Part shown: piece by piece, positions 57,190 to 64,000 of the stretch
Layout of the letters: every line of letters starts with the position of its first letter
Numbering within the stretch: position 1 is the first letter of the stretch
NCBI RefSeq assembly: GCF_934309415.1
Contig: NZ_CAKRDI010000010.1
Span: forward strand, 1 to 64,000
DNA: 64,000 nt
From: an uncultured Mediterraneibacter sp.
GTDB lineage: Bacteria; Bacillota; Clostridia; Lachnospirales; Lachnospiraceae
Direction of reading: 5' to 3'
Made by a program: the position numbers and the translations under genes
The notes under the pieces: model-generated
The model's database searches: none
Seen by the model: only the letters and a program-made list of their open reading frames with translations
Told to the model about the DNA's origin: nothing

Positions 57190-57236
57190 CCACTTCGCCT
57201 CCACTTCGTGCCACTATCCACCACTTCTTACCACTT
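57190..57236 (-). promoter_or_regulatory. MraZ operator: five tandem AGTGG boxes
   Basis: CCACT (AGTGG on the minus strand) begins at 57190, 57201, 57211, 57221 and 57231, spaced 11, 10, 10 and 10. Weaker copies continue at 57241 and 57251 in phase. They lie between the promoter and mraZ. Confidence 0.8.
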
Positions 57237-57242
57237 AGCTCC

Positions 57243-57271
57243 ATTGTAAACCACATGCCCCCCTTTTTCAA
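57243..57271 (-). promoter_or_regulatory. dcw (mraZ) promoter
   Basis: Minus strand TTGAAA (57266-57271), 17 bases, TACAAT (57243-57248), directly followed by the MraZ boxes. Confidence 0.7.
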
Positions 57272-57348
57272 GCTTTTTTGGACATTTTTTTGTTACTTCG
57301 TTGAGTTTCTGTCCCTGTCCACTCCCCATTCTCCCCTTAAAAAAGGGC

Positions 57349-57394
57349 ACAAAAAAAGATATAGTACACTTTTTTATTTCGCATACTATATCTT
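57349..57394 (-). terminator. Terminator ahead of the dcw cluster
   Basis: AAGATATAGTA/TACTATATCTT stem, then TTTTT on the minus strand; isolates mraZ from the small gene upstream. Confidence 0.8.
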
Positions 57395-57452
57395 GTATTT
57401 ACTTAATCTTCCACTTTTTCCCCACCAGCTACCACTTTTCTGAGTAAATTCT

Positions 57453-57485
57453 GTTACAGTTCACATGTAACTTGTAAACAGTAAC
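57453..57485. repeat. 33-bp solitary hairpin of the element family
   Basis: GTTACAGTTCACATG...CTTGTAAACAGTAAC, 59 bases behind the small membrane-protein gene. No clear flanking duplication. Confidence 0.75.
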
Positions 57486-57544
57486 GATTTCACATCTCCT
57501 CACTTCGCTCCACATGGTCTGAAGGGTAATGGGAATCCCACATT

Positions 57545-57781
57545 TTACTCAGAAAGGCTGTTCAGATAGTTGGAAATGGAATCGTAATTCACTTCTGCAA
57601 CGGCTCTTACCTGATTCGACTGATACAGATCATAAGCAGAATAGCCAAGCCATCCTACCACTGCCACTGCAACAACTGCTGCCACGGCTTTACGGAGAAT
57701 GCTCATTCTCTTCTCCTTCTTCATCGTCTTTTTTCGGTTTGCCTTTTCCTGTTTATAACGATCTACTTTTTCCTGACTCAT
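57545..57781 (-). CDS. Small single-pass membrane protein, unknown
   Basis: 78 residues from ATG 57781 (AAAGGAG 8 bases upstream). Lys-rich N-terminus (KQEKANRKKTMKKEKR), one membrane segment (about 33-53), short outside tail ending NYLNSLSE. Family not recognised. Confidence 0.65.
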   Translation of the reverse strand: MSQEKVDRYKQEKANRKKTMKKEKRMSILRKAVAAVVAVAVVGWLGYSAYDLYQSNQVRAVAEVNYDSISNYLNSLSE

Positions 57782-57816
57782 AACGATCGCTCCTTTCACT
57801 GCAATAAAATGATACC

Positions 57817-57914
57817 AGTGTCAAAAGGTCAAAAAGCCGTTCGTGTTTACACGATAAGGCTTTTGAACCTGGGATCCGGGGTATCAAATGAGTGGCAAAA
57901 GACCTTTTGACACT
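57817..57914 (-). repeat. Nested palindrome with terminator behind degV
   Basis: Outer arms AGTGTCAAAAGGTC (57817-57830) and GACCTTTTGACACT (57901-57914) are perfect; inside, AAAAGCC/GGCTTTTT with a TCGTG/CACGA top forms a terminator-like hairpin on the minus strand. GATACC (57811) and GGTATC (57880) allow an alternative fold. Confidence 0.6.
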
Positions 57915-57946
57915 CATGTCATAAAATGATTCTATCACAGGAAAGA

Positions 57947-58786
57947 TTAAAGTACAACTATAATTCCACCATCATTTGCATACATACTGCTGATTCCGGC
58001 TGTATCTACGATAAAACAGTCTTTGAATTTCAGTCGATCCCGAAGAAGACGTTCCATCTCAGCCGCACGTTCCGGACAGTTACAGTGTGCGATTGCAAGT
58101 GTCTTCTCTTCCGGCCGGATCGCATCCAGCGCTACATGATCGGCCATCTTGACAAGTGCCTTCTTCATTCCGCGTCCCTGTCCCAGCTGGCAGATACTTC
58201 CAACAGGTGTAGATCCCATGACCGGCTTGATGTTCAGCGCGGTAGCAACCAGAGACTTAATTCCTGAAAGACGTCCATTTTTCCTCAGTGTGTCCAGGTT
58301 CTCCAGAACGAAATATGTGTGCTGTTCTTCTATATAAGTATCTACACAGGATACAACTTCTTCAAAGCTCATTCCTTTTTCTTCGCATTCCTGAATTTTC
58401 AGACCGATCAGTGTCTCACCGACGGATGCTGATCTGGAATTGAATACATGAATCTGCTTTTCTCCGTATTCTTCTTCATAAAGTTTCTTTCCAAGTTCTG
58501 CACTGTTATAAGATCCGCTCAGTTCTGAGGATAATGTCACTGCGTATACATGTTCTGCTTCACAGTGGTAAAGCTCCATGTATCTCTCCGGAGACGGACA
58601 GGATGACTTCGGGCACTCCGGGCTGGCAGCCACTCTCTTCAGAAAATCTGCCTGATCAAATGTCTCGTCATCAATGATCTGTACTCCGTCCACTTCCATC
58701 GTCAGAGATGCACTTTCAAATTTTCCACTCATTTTCATCTCATCTGTAAGTTCTCCGCAACTGTCTACAATGATTCTGTACTCCAT
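57947..58786 (-). CDS. DegV-family fatty-acid-binding protein
   Basis: 279 residues. Starts YRIIVDSCGELTDEM, with SSCPSPERYMEL, TLSSELSGSYNSAELG and NLDTLRKNGRLSG, all family motifs. DegV/FakB proteins present fatty acids to the kinase FakA; no fakA is nearby. Cytosolic. Confidence 0.88.
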   Translation of the reverse strand: MEYRIIVDSCGELTDEMKMSGKFESASLTMEVDGVQIIDDETFDQADFLKRVAASPECPKSSCPSPERYMELYHCEAEHVYAVTLSSELSGSYNSAELGKKLYEEEYGEKQIHVFNSRSASVGETLIGLKIQECEEKGMSFEEVVSCVDTYIEEQHTYFVLENLDTLRKNGRLSGIKSLVATALNIKPVMGSTPVGSICQLGQGRGMKKALVKMADHVALDAIRPEEKTLAIAHCNCPERAAEMERLLRDRLKFKDCFIVDTAGISSMYANDGGIIVVL

Positions 58787-58925
58787 TTATATATCCTCCC
58801 ATACCGCAACGCGCATTTTCTTTTCCATTTCATGTGGTTTTCAATACTACATTTTAATATACCATACCTTCTTCTAAATGAAAAGACTTTTTGAAATAAT
58901 TCGTTTAAATAAATAAACTAACAAA

Positions 58926-58972
58926 TAAAGACTTTCCGCAGGAATGAATCTGTCATTCTCCACAGAAAGTCT
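58926..58972 (-). terminator. Terminator behind the second SEDS gene
   Basis: AGACTTTC...GAATGA/TCATTC...GAAAGTCT imperfect stem followed by TTTATTTG on the minus strand. Confidence 0.65.
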
Positions 58973-59033
58973 CTGGTTTCAGTTTCTATTTTGTTTCTGT
59001 CATTTCTATATAAATACTGTCTTCAATATGTAA

Positions 59034-60404
59034 CTACTGTTCTTTCAATTCAATCTTCGATGAAATTCCCAGTGCGATTCCCATCTCCGCCAGCAAGAAC
59101 ACAACCGCGGTTCCTCCGTAACTGATAAACGGAAGCGTGATTCCGGTTGTCGGGAAGATTCCGGTTACAACCGCCACATTCAGAATCACCTGTAATGCAA
59201 TATGTCCGAAAATTCCTGTTGCGATCAGTGAACCGAACAGATCCGGTGCATTTCTCGCAATAAACATCAGACGATATAACATAAATCCAAACAGACACAG
59301 GATCACGATCACACCAAGTACTCCCAATTCTTCACAGATTACTGTAAGGATCATATCATTCTGCGCCTCTGGAATCGCTGTCAGTTTCTGCGTACTGTTT
59401 CCAAGACCTTTTCCAAAAAATCCACCGGATCCAATCGCATACAGTCCCTGCATCAACTGGTAACTTCCATCATCTGCCGTTCCACTTGGATCCAGCCAGG
59501 AAATGATTCTTCTCAGACGGAAGTTATCACTGTGTGTTACTCCGGTTGCAAGCAAAAGAATTATTCCCGCCACAACGAACGCTGCACACGCTCCGACAAA
59601 TTTAATGAATGGTTTTGTCTTTGGATGAACAACAAAAATCAGAATACAGGTGATCCCCATAACAATAATGGCTGTACTTAAGTTCTCTGTCAGTACAAAA
59701 ACACCACCTGCTCCGACAGCTCCAAAGAAAATGGTCCATATGATTCCCTCTTTGGAATATGCCCTGCGCCCCAAACGACATAGCTCATAAGAAATAAACA
59801 AGATCATCGCAATCTTAGTCACTTCCGCCGGCTGCAGCGTCAAGCCACCCGGTAGATTGATCCAACGCCTTGCCCCATTTACTTCTTTTCCAAGCGGGGT
59901 CTGTACCAGTGCCATCAAGATAAATGCAAAAATAAAACTCTCTTTTGCAAAAGCTCCATAGAAATGATAATCCACCTTCGATACAAACAACATCACGAAA
60001 AATCCTGCTGCCCCGATAATTGCCTGCTTTGAAAAGTAATACATATCATCCTGAAAATCTGCCTGTGCACTGTAAGCGCTGGTACTGTAAAGCATGACCA
60101 GACCAAAGCACATCAGAAAGACAATGACCAGAAGCAGATCATAGTCAAAATATTTGACATTCTGCTTCTTTTTGCTTCTCCTTCTCTGCACAGAAGCACT
60201 GATACTTCCATTGTATCCGGACGGTCTCCGATAAGCAGTTACCGCCGCATCCGGCCGCGGTGTCCGCACGACCCGGCTTCTCCGCTCCATCTCCTGCTGA
60301 TAGCTGCGGTAACCGGCTCCGCGTGACATCGACTGATTCCCCATTTTTTTTCTCTGACTTTGCTGACTTTGTCCCCTCCGGGACTGTACAGTTCTGCTCT
60401 TCAT
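59034..60404 (-). CDS. Second FtsW/RodA/SpoVE-family protein
   Basis: 456 residues. The first 80 are cytosolic and Arg/Gln-rich (SRRGQSQQSQRKK, MERRSRVVRTPRPDA), then ten membrane segments with LQPAEVTKIAMILFISYEL, PEAQNDMILTVICEELG and ITLPFISYGGTAVVFLL. Paralog of the dcw copy, about 90 residues longer at the N-terminus. 26 bases after asnB. Confidence 0.9.
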   Translation of the reverse strand: MKSRTVQSRRGQSQQSQRKKMGNQSMSRGAGYRSYQQEMERRSRVVRTPRPDAAVTAYRRPSGYNGSISASVQRRRSKKKQNVKYFDYDLLLVIVFLMCFGLVMLYSTSAYSAQADFQDDMYYFSKQAIIGAAGFFVMLFVSKVDYHFYGAFAKESFIFAFILMALVQTPLGKEVNGARRWINLPGGLTLQPAEVTKIAMILFISYELCRLGRRAYSKEGIIWTIFFGAVGAGGVFVLTENLSTAIIVMGITCILIFVVHPKTKPFIKFVGACAAFVVAGIILLLATGVTHSDNFRLRRIISWLDPSGTADDGSYQLMQGLYAIGSGGFFGKGLGNSTQKLTAIPEAQNDMILTVICEELGVLGVIVILCLFGFMLYRLMFIARNAPDLFGSLIATGIFGHIALQVILNVAVVTGIFPTTGITLPFISYGGTAVVFLLAEMGIALGISSKIELKEQ

Positions 60405-60430
60405 AGATCTTCCCCTATTACATTACCTGC

Positions 60431-62311
60431 CTATCTTGCACTCATTGCCGGATGCATCGGTTTTCCGTGACCAAAGAATCTGTCATACCATACAAGGAAG
60501 ATGTAAACTGTCCAGATCTTACGGCTGTTATCTGTCTTCTCATTGGTATTCTTTCCACTCTTATGGTCATCCAGCATCTGAATCAGAAGGTCTGTATTAA
60601 AGAATTTATTTGCTGCTTCTGACTGGAACATCTCTTTCACTCTCGCATAATAGCGGTCTTCTTTCAGCCATACACGAATCGGAATCGGGAATCCCAGTTT
60701 CTTCTTCTCAGCTGTCTTGCTGCGGATATTTCTCTCAGCTGCTGCTCTGAGTGCCACTTTTGTCTTCGGTGCACGGACTTTATAATCCAGTGGAAGTGTC
60801 TCAGCAAGTTCCAGCACTTTCTTATCCAAAAATGGGACACGGACTTCCAGTGAATTGGCCATTCCCATCTTATCCCCTTTCATGAGAATGTCATGTACCA
60901 GCCACAGGTGCATGTCCACATACTGCATCTTTGTTACAGCATCTTTTCCCTGTACTCTCTCATACAGCGGTTTTGTCACCTTCTGGATTCCCGGTTTGCA
61001 TCCTTTTTTCAGAATCTTATTGGCTTCTCTCTCTGTAAAGATATTCGTTGCATTTGCAAAATATCTCTCTTCCAGCGTCTTTCCATGTCTCATCAGGAAA
61101 CCTCTTCCCTTCATGCCACGCGGGAGACAGCGCTCCGCAAATGCACCGAGGAAACGGCGGATCGGCATCGGGATCTTGTTAAAAGAAGTATGCTCCAGTG
61201 GTTCACAGTAAATATTGTAACCACCAAATAATTCATCAGATCCTTCTCCGGAAAGAACAACTTTTACTTTCTTGGATGCTTCTTCACTTAAGAAATACAG
61301 TGCGATCGCTGCCGGATCTGCTACTGGCTCATCCATATAATACTGAATATCAGATAATCTGTCCCAGTACTCTTCCGGTTTGATCACTTTGGCATCATTC
61401 TTCATATTGATACTTGCCGCAAATTCTTTCGCATCCTGAATCTCACTGTATTTACCCTCGTCAAACCCAACCGTGAATGTACGGTCTACCTGACCAAGAT
61501 AAGTCAGATAACTGGAATCCACGCCACTGGAAAGATAAGATGCTACCTCTACATCACTGATCTTATGCATTTCCACAGATTCTTTCATTACTGCTTCAAT
61601 GTCATCTACCACTTCTTCAAACGGTTTCTTGCAGTCTCCTGTGAAATTTGGTTCAAAATAACGGGTAATCTCCAGTTTTCCATCTTCATATGTGAAGTAA
61701 TGTCCCGGCTGAACACAGAACACGCCTTTGAAAAATGTCTCATTTGTAGGGACAAACTGGAATGAAAGGTAATTTCCCAGTGCCTCTTCATTAAATACTT
61801 TATCAAACTTCGGATGCTCCATAAAAGCTTTGATCTCGGATGCAAACATTAAAGTATCGTTCATCTGCGCATAATATAACGGTTTGATTCCAAAAATATC
61901 TCTTGCCGCAAACAGTTTCTTTTTCTTTGTATCCCAGATTGCAAATGCATACATTCCACGAAGTTTTTCAACCAGACTCTCGCCCCATTCTTCATATCCA
62001 TGAATCAGTGTCTCGGAATCTGTATTTGACACAAATACATGTCCGGCTTCCTGAAGCTGTGCTCTTAACTCCTGATAATTATAAATTTCTCCGTTAAATA
62101 CAAGCACCATGCTTCTATCTTCATTATACAGCGGCTGATCTCCAACAGATGACAGATCAATAATGCTGAGACGTCTGAATCCAAGTGCTGCATCATCGTC
62201 TACATATCGTCCTTCACTGTCCGGTCCTCTGTGTATGATCGTATTCATCATATTAACAAGTACCTGTTCTCTGTCTTCTACTTCTCCGACAAATCCCGCA
62301 AATCCACACAT
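60431..62311 (-). CDS. asnB: Asparagine synthase (glutamine-hydrolysing)
   Basis: 626 residues. Catalytic Cys2 (MCGFAGFVG), glutaminase motifs RRLSIIDL and NGEIYNYQELR, synthetase PP-loop SYLSSGVDSSYL and LSGEGSDELFGGY. Makes asparagine from aspartate, or in some relatives amidates cell-wall precursors. The neighbour is a wall-synthesis gene. AAAGGAGCG upstream; TATAAT at 62346-62351 could be its -10 box. Confidence 0.93.
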   Translation of the reverse strand: MCGFAGFVGEVEDREQVLVNMMNTIIHRGPDSEGRYVDDDAALGFRRLSIIDLSSVGDQPLYNEDRSMVLVFNGEIYNYQELRAQLQEAGHVFVSNTDSETLIHGYEEWGESLVEKLRGMYAFAIWDTKKKKLFAARDIFGIKPLYYAQMNDTLMFASEIKAFMEHPKFDKVFNEEALGNYLSFQFVPTNETFFKGVFCVQPGHYFTYEDGKLEITRYFEPNFTGDCKKPFEEVVDDIEAVMKESVEMHKISDVEVASYLSSGVDSSYLTYLGQVDRTFTVGFDEGKYSEIQDAKEFAASINMKNDAKVIKPEEYWDRLSDIQYYMDEPVADPAAIALYFLSEEASKKVKVVLSGEGSDELFGGYNIYCEPLEHTSFNKIPMPIRRFLGAFAERCLPRGMKGRGFLMRHGKTLEERYFANATNIFTEREANKILKKGCKPGIQKVTKPLYERVQGKDAVTKMQYVDMHLWLVHDILMKGDKMGMANSLEVRVPFLDKKVLELAETLPLDYKVRAPKTKVALRAAAERNIRSKTAEKKKLGFPIPIRVWLKEDRYYARVKEMFQSEAANKFFNTDLLIQMLDDHKSGKNTNEKTDNSRKIWTVYIFLVWYDRFFGHGKPMHPAMSAR

Positions 62312-62386
62312 ATACTATCCGCTCCTTTTACTCTGATCAAAATATATTATAGTCTCTTTGAATTTGAAAAAAAAGTCCCTTTAATT

Positions 62387-62421
62387 AGAAAAATACTGTG
62401 AGCGTCTAATTTTCACAGTAT
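62387..62421 (-). terminator. Terminator of tRNA-Pro
   Basis: ATACTGTGA/TCACAGTAT stem with an 11-base loop, then TTTTTC on the minus strand. Confidence 0.75.
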
Positions 62422-62547
62422 CCCCATCGACCCATTTATGAAATTCACAGATGTATCGTTCTGCTCTTTTATACCAGAGTATGTCTGAAAATGTTCCTTT
62501 TATTTCGAAACTGCTCTGTCATACTCTCTCACATAAACTATACACCC

Positions 62548-62622
62548 TCGGGGTGACAGGATTCGAACCTGCGACCTCACGGCCCCCAGCCGTGCACTCT
62601 AACCAAACTGAGCCACACCCCG
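62548..62622 (-). tRNA. tRNA-Pro (anticodon GGG)
   Basis: 75 bases. Acceptor CGGGGTG/CACCCCG, anticodon stem CACGG/CCGTG with loop CTGGGGG (anticodon at 62585-62587), T arm with TTCGAAT. No CCA is encoded. Confidence 0.95.
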
Positions 62623-62731
62623 TTAACTTGTAACATTATATATGATTTCTTTCTAAATGTAAAGAGTAACCTTCCCGAGTTTTTTCCATATTTTAATCGT
62701 AAAGACTAAGAAATTAAGGAGTTATCTGTCT

Positions 62732-63091
62732 ATGCCATTTTATCCAAATCAGCGTTGCCAGCGCTGTTATCAGCCATCCGGCTGCTCCGTCCAGCGTCCG
62801 GTTCCCGAACCCCGGCGGCAGCAGATGGAATCAAACCATTCCGAATCTACTGTTCCGGCAACCCAAAGTTTCTACGACAATCATTCCATCTCCGGCTCTG
62901 ACTGCCCATGTCACAGAGCCGATGCCTGTGAACACCGCCGGACCATACCGGAAGATCCTGTTATCGCAATGGCTTATGTTCCATGGCAGCGATGGGCAAA
63001 TCTTTCAAACCGCGCAAAAGCACTGCAGCAAGGAACTATCTTTGCCGATCTTAACAAACCATTTTCAGGAAAAGGAGGACATTGCAGATGA
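62732..63091 (+). CDS. cotJA: Spore coat protein CotJA with long N-terminus
   Basis: 119 residues. Residues about 75-115 (DPVIAMAYVPWQRW, ALQQGTIFADLNKPF) are CotJA. The first 70, rich in Pro, Cys and Gln (RCQRCYQP, DCPCHRADACEH), exceed the usual 80-residue protein. Overlaps cotJB by four bases (ATGA). Confidence 0.85.
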   Translation: MPFYPNQRCQRCYQPSGCSVQRPVPEPRRQQMESNHSESTVPATQSFYDNHSISGSDCPCHRADACEHRRTIPEDPVIAMAYVPWQRWANLSNRAKALQQGTIFADLNKPFSGKGGHCR

Positions 63092-63360
63092 ATCAGACAT
63101 CCAGAAATCGGAAAGAACTGCTTCAATATATTAATGAAGTAAGTTTTGCTGTCGATGATGCAAAACTTTTTCTTGATACGCACCCCTGTGATCAGAATGC
63201 CATGAATTTTCTTTATGAAAATAATAAAAAACGAAATCAGGCGCTGCTTGAATATGCAGCCGCTTACGGTCCACTCACGATTCATTCTGTAAATGCAGAT
63301 GATTCAGACCGCTGGGCATGGATCAACGAGCCATGGCCATGGCAGGAAGGAGGATGCTGA
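63088..63360 (+). CDS. cotJB: Spore coat protein CotJB
   Basis: 90 residues from ATG 63088 (AGGAGG 9 bases upstream); an in-frame TTG at 63082 is less likely. RKELLQYINEVSFAVDDAKLFLDTHPCD and the WINEPWPWQ end are family marks. Works with CotJA and CotJC in the coat. Confidence 0.92.
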   Translation: MNQTSRNRKELLQYINEVSFAVDDAKLFLDTHPCDQNAMNFLYENNKKRNQALLEYAAAYGPLTIHSVNADDSDRWAWINEPWPWQEGGC

Positions 63361-63363
63361 TCT

Positions 63364-63978
63364 ATGTGGAATTATGAAAAACGACTGCAGTATCCTGTAA
63401 AGATCACACAGACAAATCCGAAGCTTGCTCAGGTGATCATCAGTCAGTTTGGTGGACCTGACGGGGAACTCGGGGCATCCATGCGCTACCTGTCGCAGCG
63501 TTATACAATGCCTTATAAAGAAGTAACCGGAATCTTAACCGATATCGGGACCGAAGAACTGGCCCACCTCGAAATCATCTGTGCCATTGTCTACCAGCTC
63601 ACCAAAGATCTCACCCCTGAGGAAATCGAGCGTTCCGGTTTTGCCCCGTACTATGTGGATCATACCCTCGCGCTCTGGCCACAGGCCGCCAGCGGAACTC
63701 CATGGACTGCCACCTATTTCCAGTCCAAAGGCGATCCCATCACGGACCTGCATGAGGACCTCAGTGCGGAACAAAAAGCCCGAACTACTTATGACAACAT
63801 CCTTCGCCTGGTTAAAGATCCGGAAGTCAGTGATCCAATCCGATTCCTAAGGGCAAGAGAAATTGTCCATTACCAGAGATTTGGAGAAAGTCTCAGAATT
63901 GTCCAGGATCGTCTGGACAGCAAAAATTTCTATGCATTCAATCCAGAATTCGATGACCGGGGATGCAGTAGGAAATAA
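63364..63978 (+). CDS. cotJC: Spore coat manganese catalase CotJC
   Basis: 204 residues, ferritin-like dimanganese fold. Ligands are expected in GGPDGELGASMRYLSQRY, IGTEELAHLEI and RAREIVHYQRFGESL. Starts after 3 bases from cotJB. Ends 22 bases before the window edge. Confidence 0.93.
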   Translation: MWNYEKRLQYPVKITQTNPKLAQVIISQFGGPDGELGASMRYLSQRYTMPYKEVTGILTDIGTEELAHLEIICAIVYQLTKDLTPEEIERSGFAPYYVDHTLALWPQAASGTPWTATYFQSKGDPITDLHEDLSAEQKARTTYDNILRLVKDPEVSDPIRFLRAREIVHYQRFGESLRIVQDRLDSKNFYAFNPEFDDRGCSRK

Positions 63979-64000
63979 TAGTTAATTTATTTTTACTGTT

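Noticed and set aside
7113..57485. CRISPR array or regularly spaced repeat
   Set aside because: Copies are scattered singly in both orientations with gene-sized distances and have no spacers.

Overview
The window looks like chromosome from an endospore-forming, low-to-mid GC Firmicute, most likely a Lachnospiraceae gut anaerobe (Blautia/Dorea/Mediterraneibacter type; inferred from gene content and order, not tested). Reasons: the sporulation genes spoIIM, spoIIGA-sigE, sigG, a SpoVB-like flippase and cotJABC; an Rrf2-NifS-NifU-MnmA iron-sulfur/thiolation operon; strong AGGAGG ribosome sites with frequent TTG/GTG starts; and the DUF5717/DUF5716 pair typical of this family. Nearly all genes lie on the minus strand. 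No phage, insertion sequence or CRISPR array was seen, and only one RNA gene (tRNA-Pro).

Layout: 1-59 start of gap; 214-4301 hisJ-like phosphatase, mnmA, iscU, iscS, iscR (one operon behind a well-formed promoter with a palindromic operator); 4440-6372 SpoVB-like flippase convergent with spoIIM; 6523-10614 NUDIX, rny, recX, recA (recA has a perfect LexA box); 10939-14939 an accessory operon of a sugar-binding lipoprotein, a GH13 protein that has lost its catalytic residues, a DUF5662 protein and a histidine phosphatase; 15330-19057 DUF1292, a short UvrD-like helicase, gltX; 19126-23577 a leucine-rich-repeat protein, purB, purF; 24027-26652 a polar amino-acid ABC importer with its promoter; 26663-32006 a three-gene operon of a giant beta/helical-repeat protein, an Hsp70-like protein and a TPR protein of unknown job; 32481-40291 a cytidylate-kinase-like protein, a foldase lipoprotein, mfd, pth, small proteins and a HAD phosphatase; 40646-57161 sigG, a beta-CASP hydrolase, sigE, spoIIGA, ftsZ and the division/wall (dcw) cluster back to mraZ; 57545-62311 a small membrane protein, degV, a second ftsW-family gene, asnB; 62548-62622 tRNA-Pro; 62732-63978 cotJABC.

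Two things stand out. First, a family of interspersed elements (full length exactly 143 bp, ends GTTACTGTT/AACAGTAAC, three stem-loops; short 33-bp and intermediate forms) occurs about 17 times in 64 kb. Several copies are flanked by 8-bp direct repeats, two of them perfect, so the elements moved by transposition; most sit just behind stop codons and one supplies the stop codon of mfd. Second, the 26663-32006 operon couples an Hsp70-fold protein with degraded phosphate loops to two repeat scaffolds and has no described function that I know of. Further regulatory sites read directly: five 10-11-bp-spaced MraZ boxes upstream of mraZ, a Spo0A box with a long-spacer promoter before spoIIGA, a 20-bp perfect hairpin before the second penicillin-binding protein, and a 14-bp stem in the purB leader.
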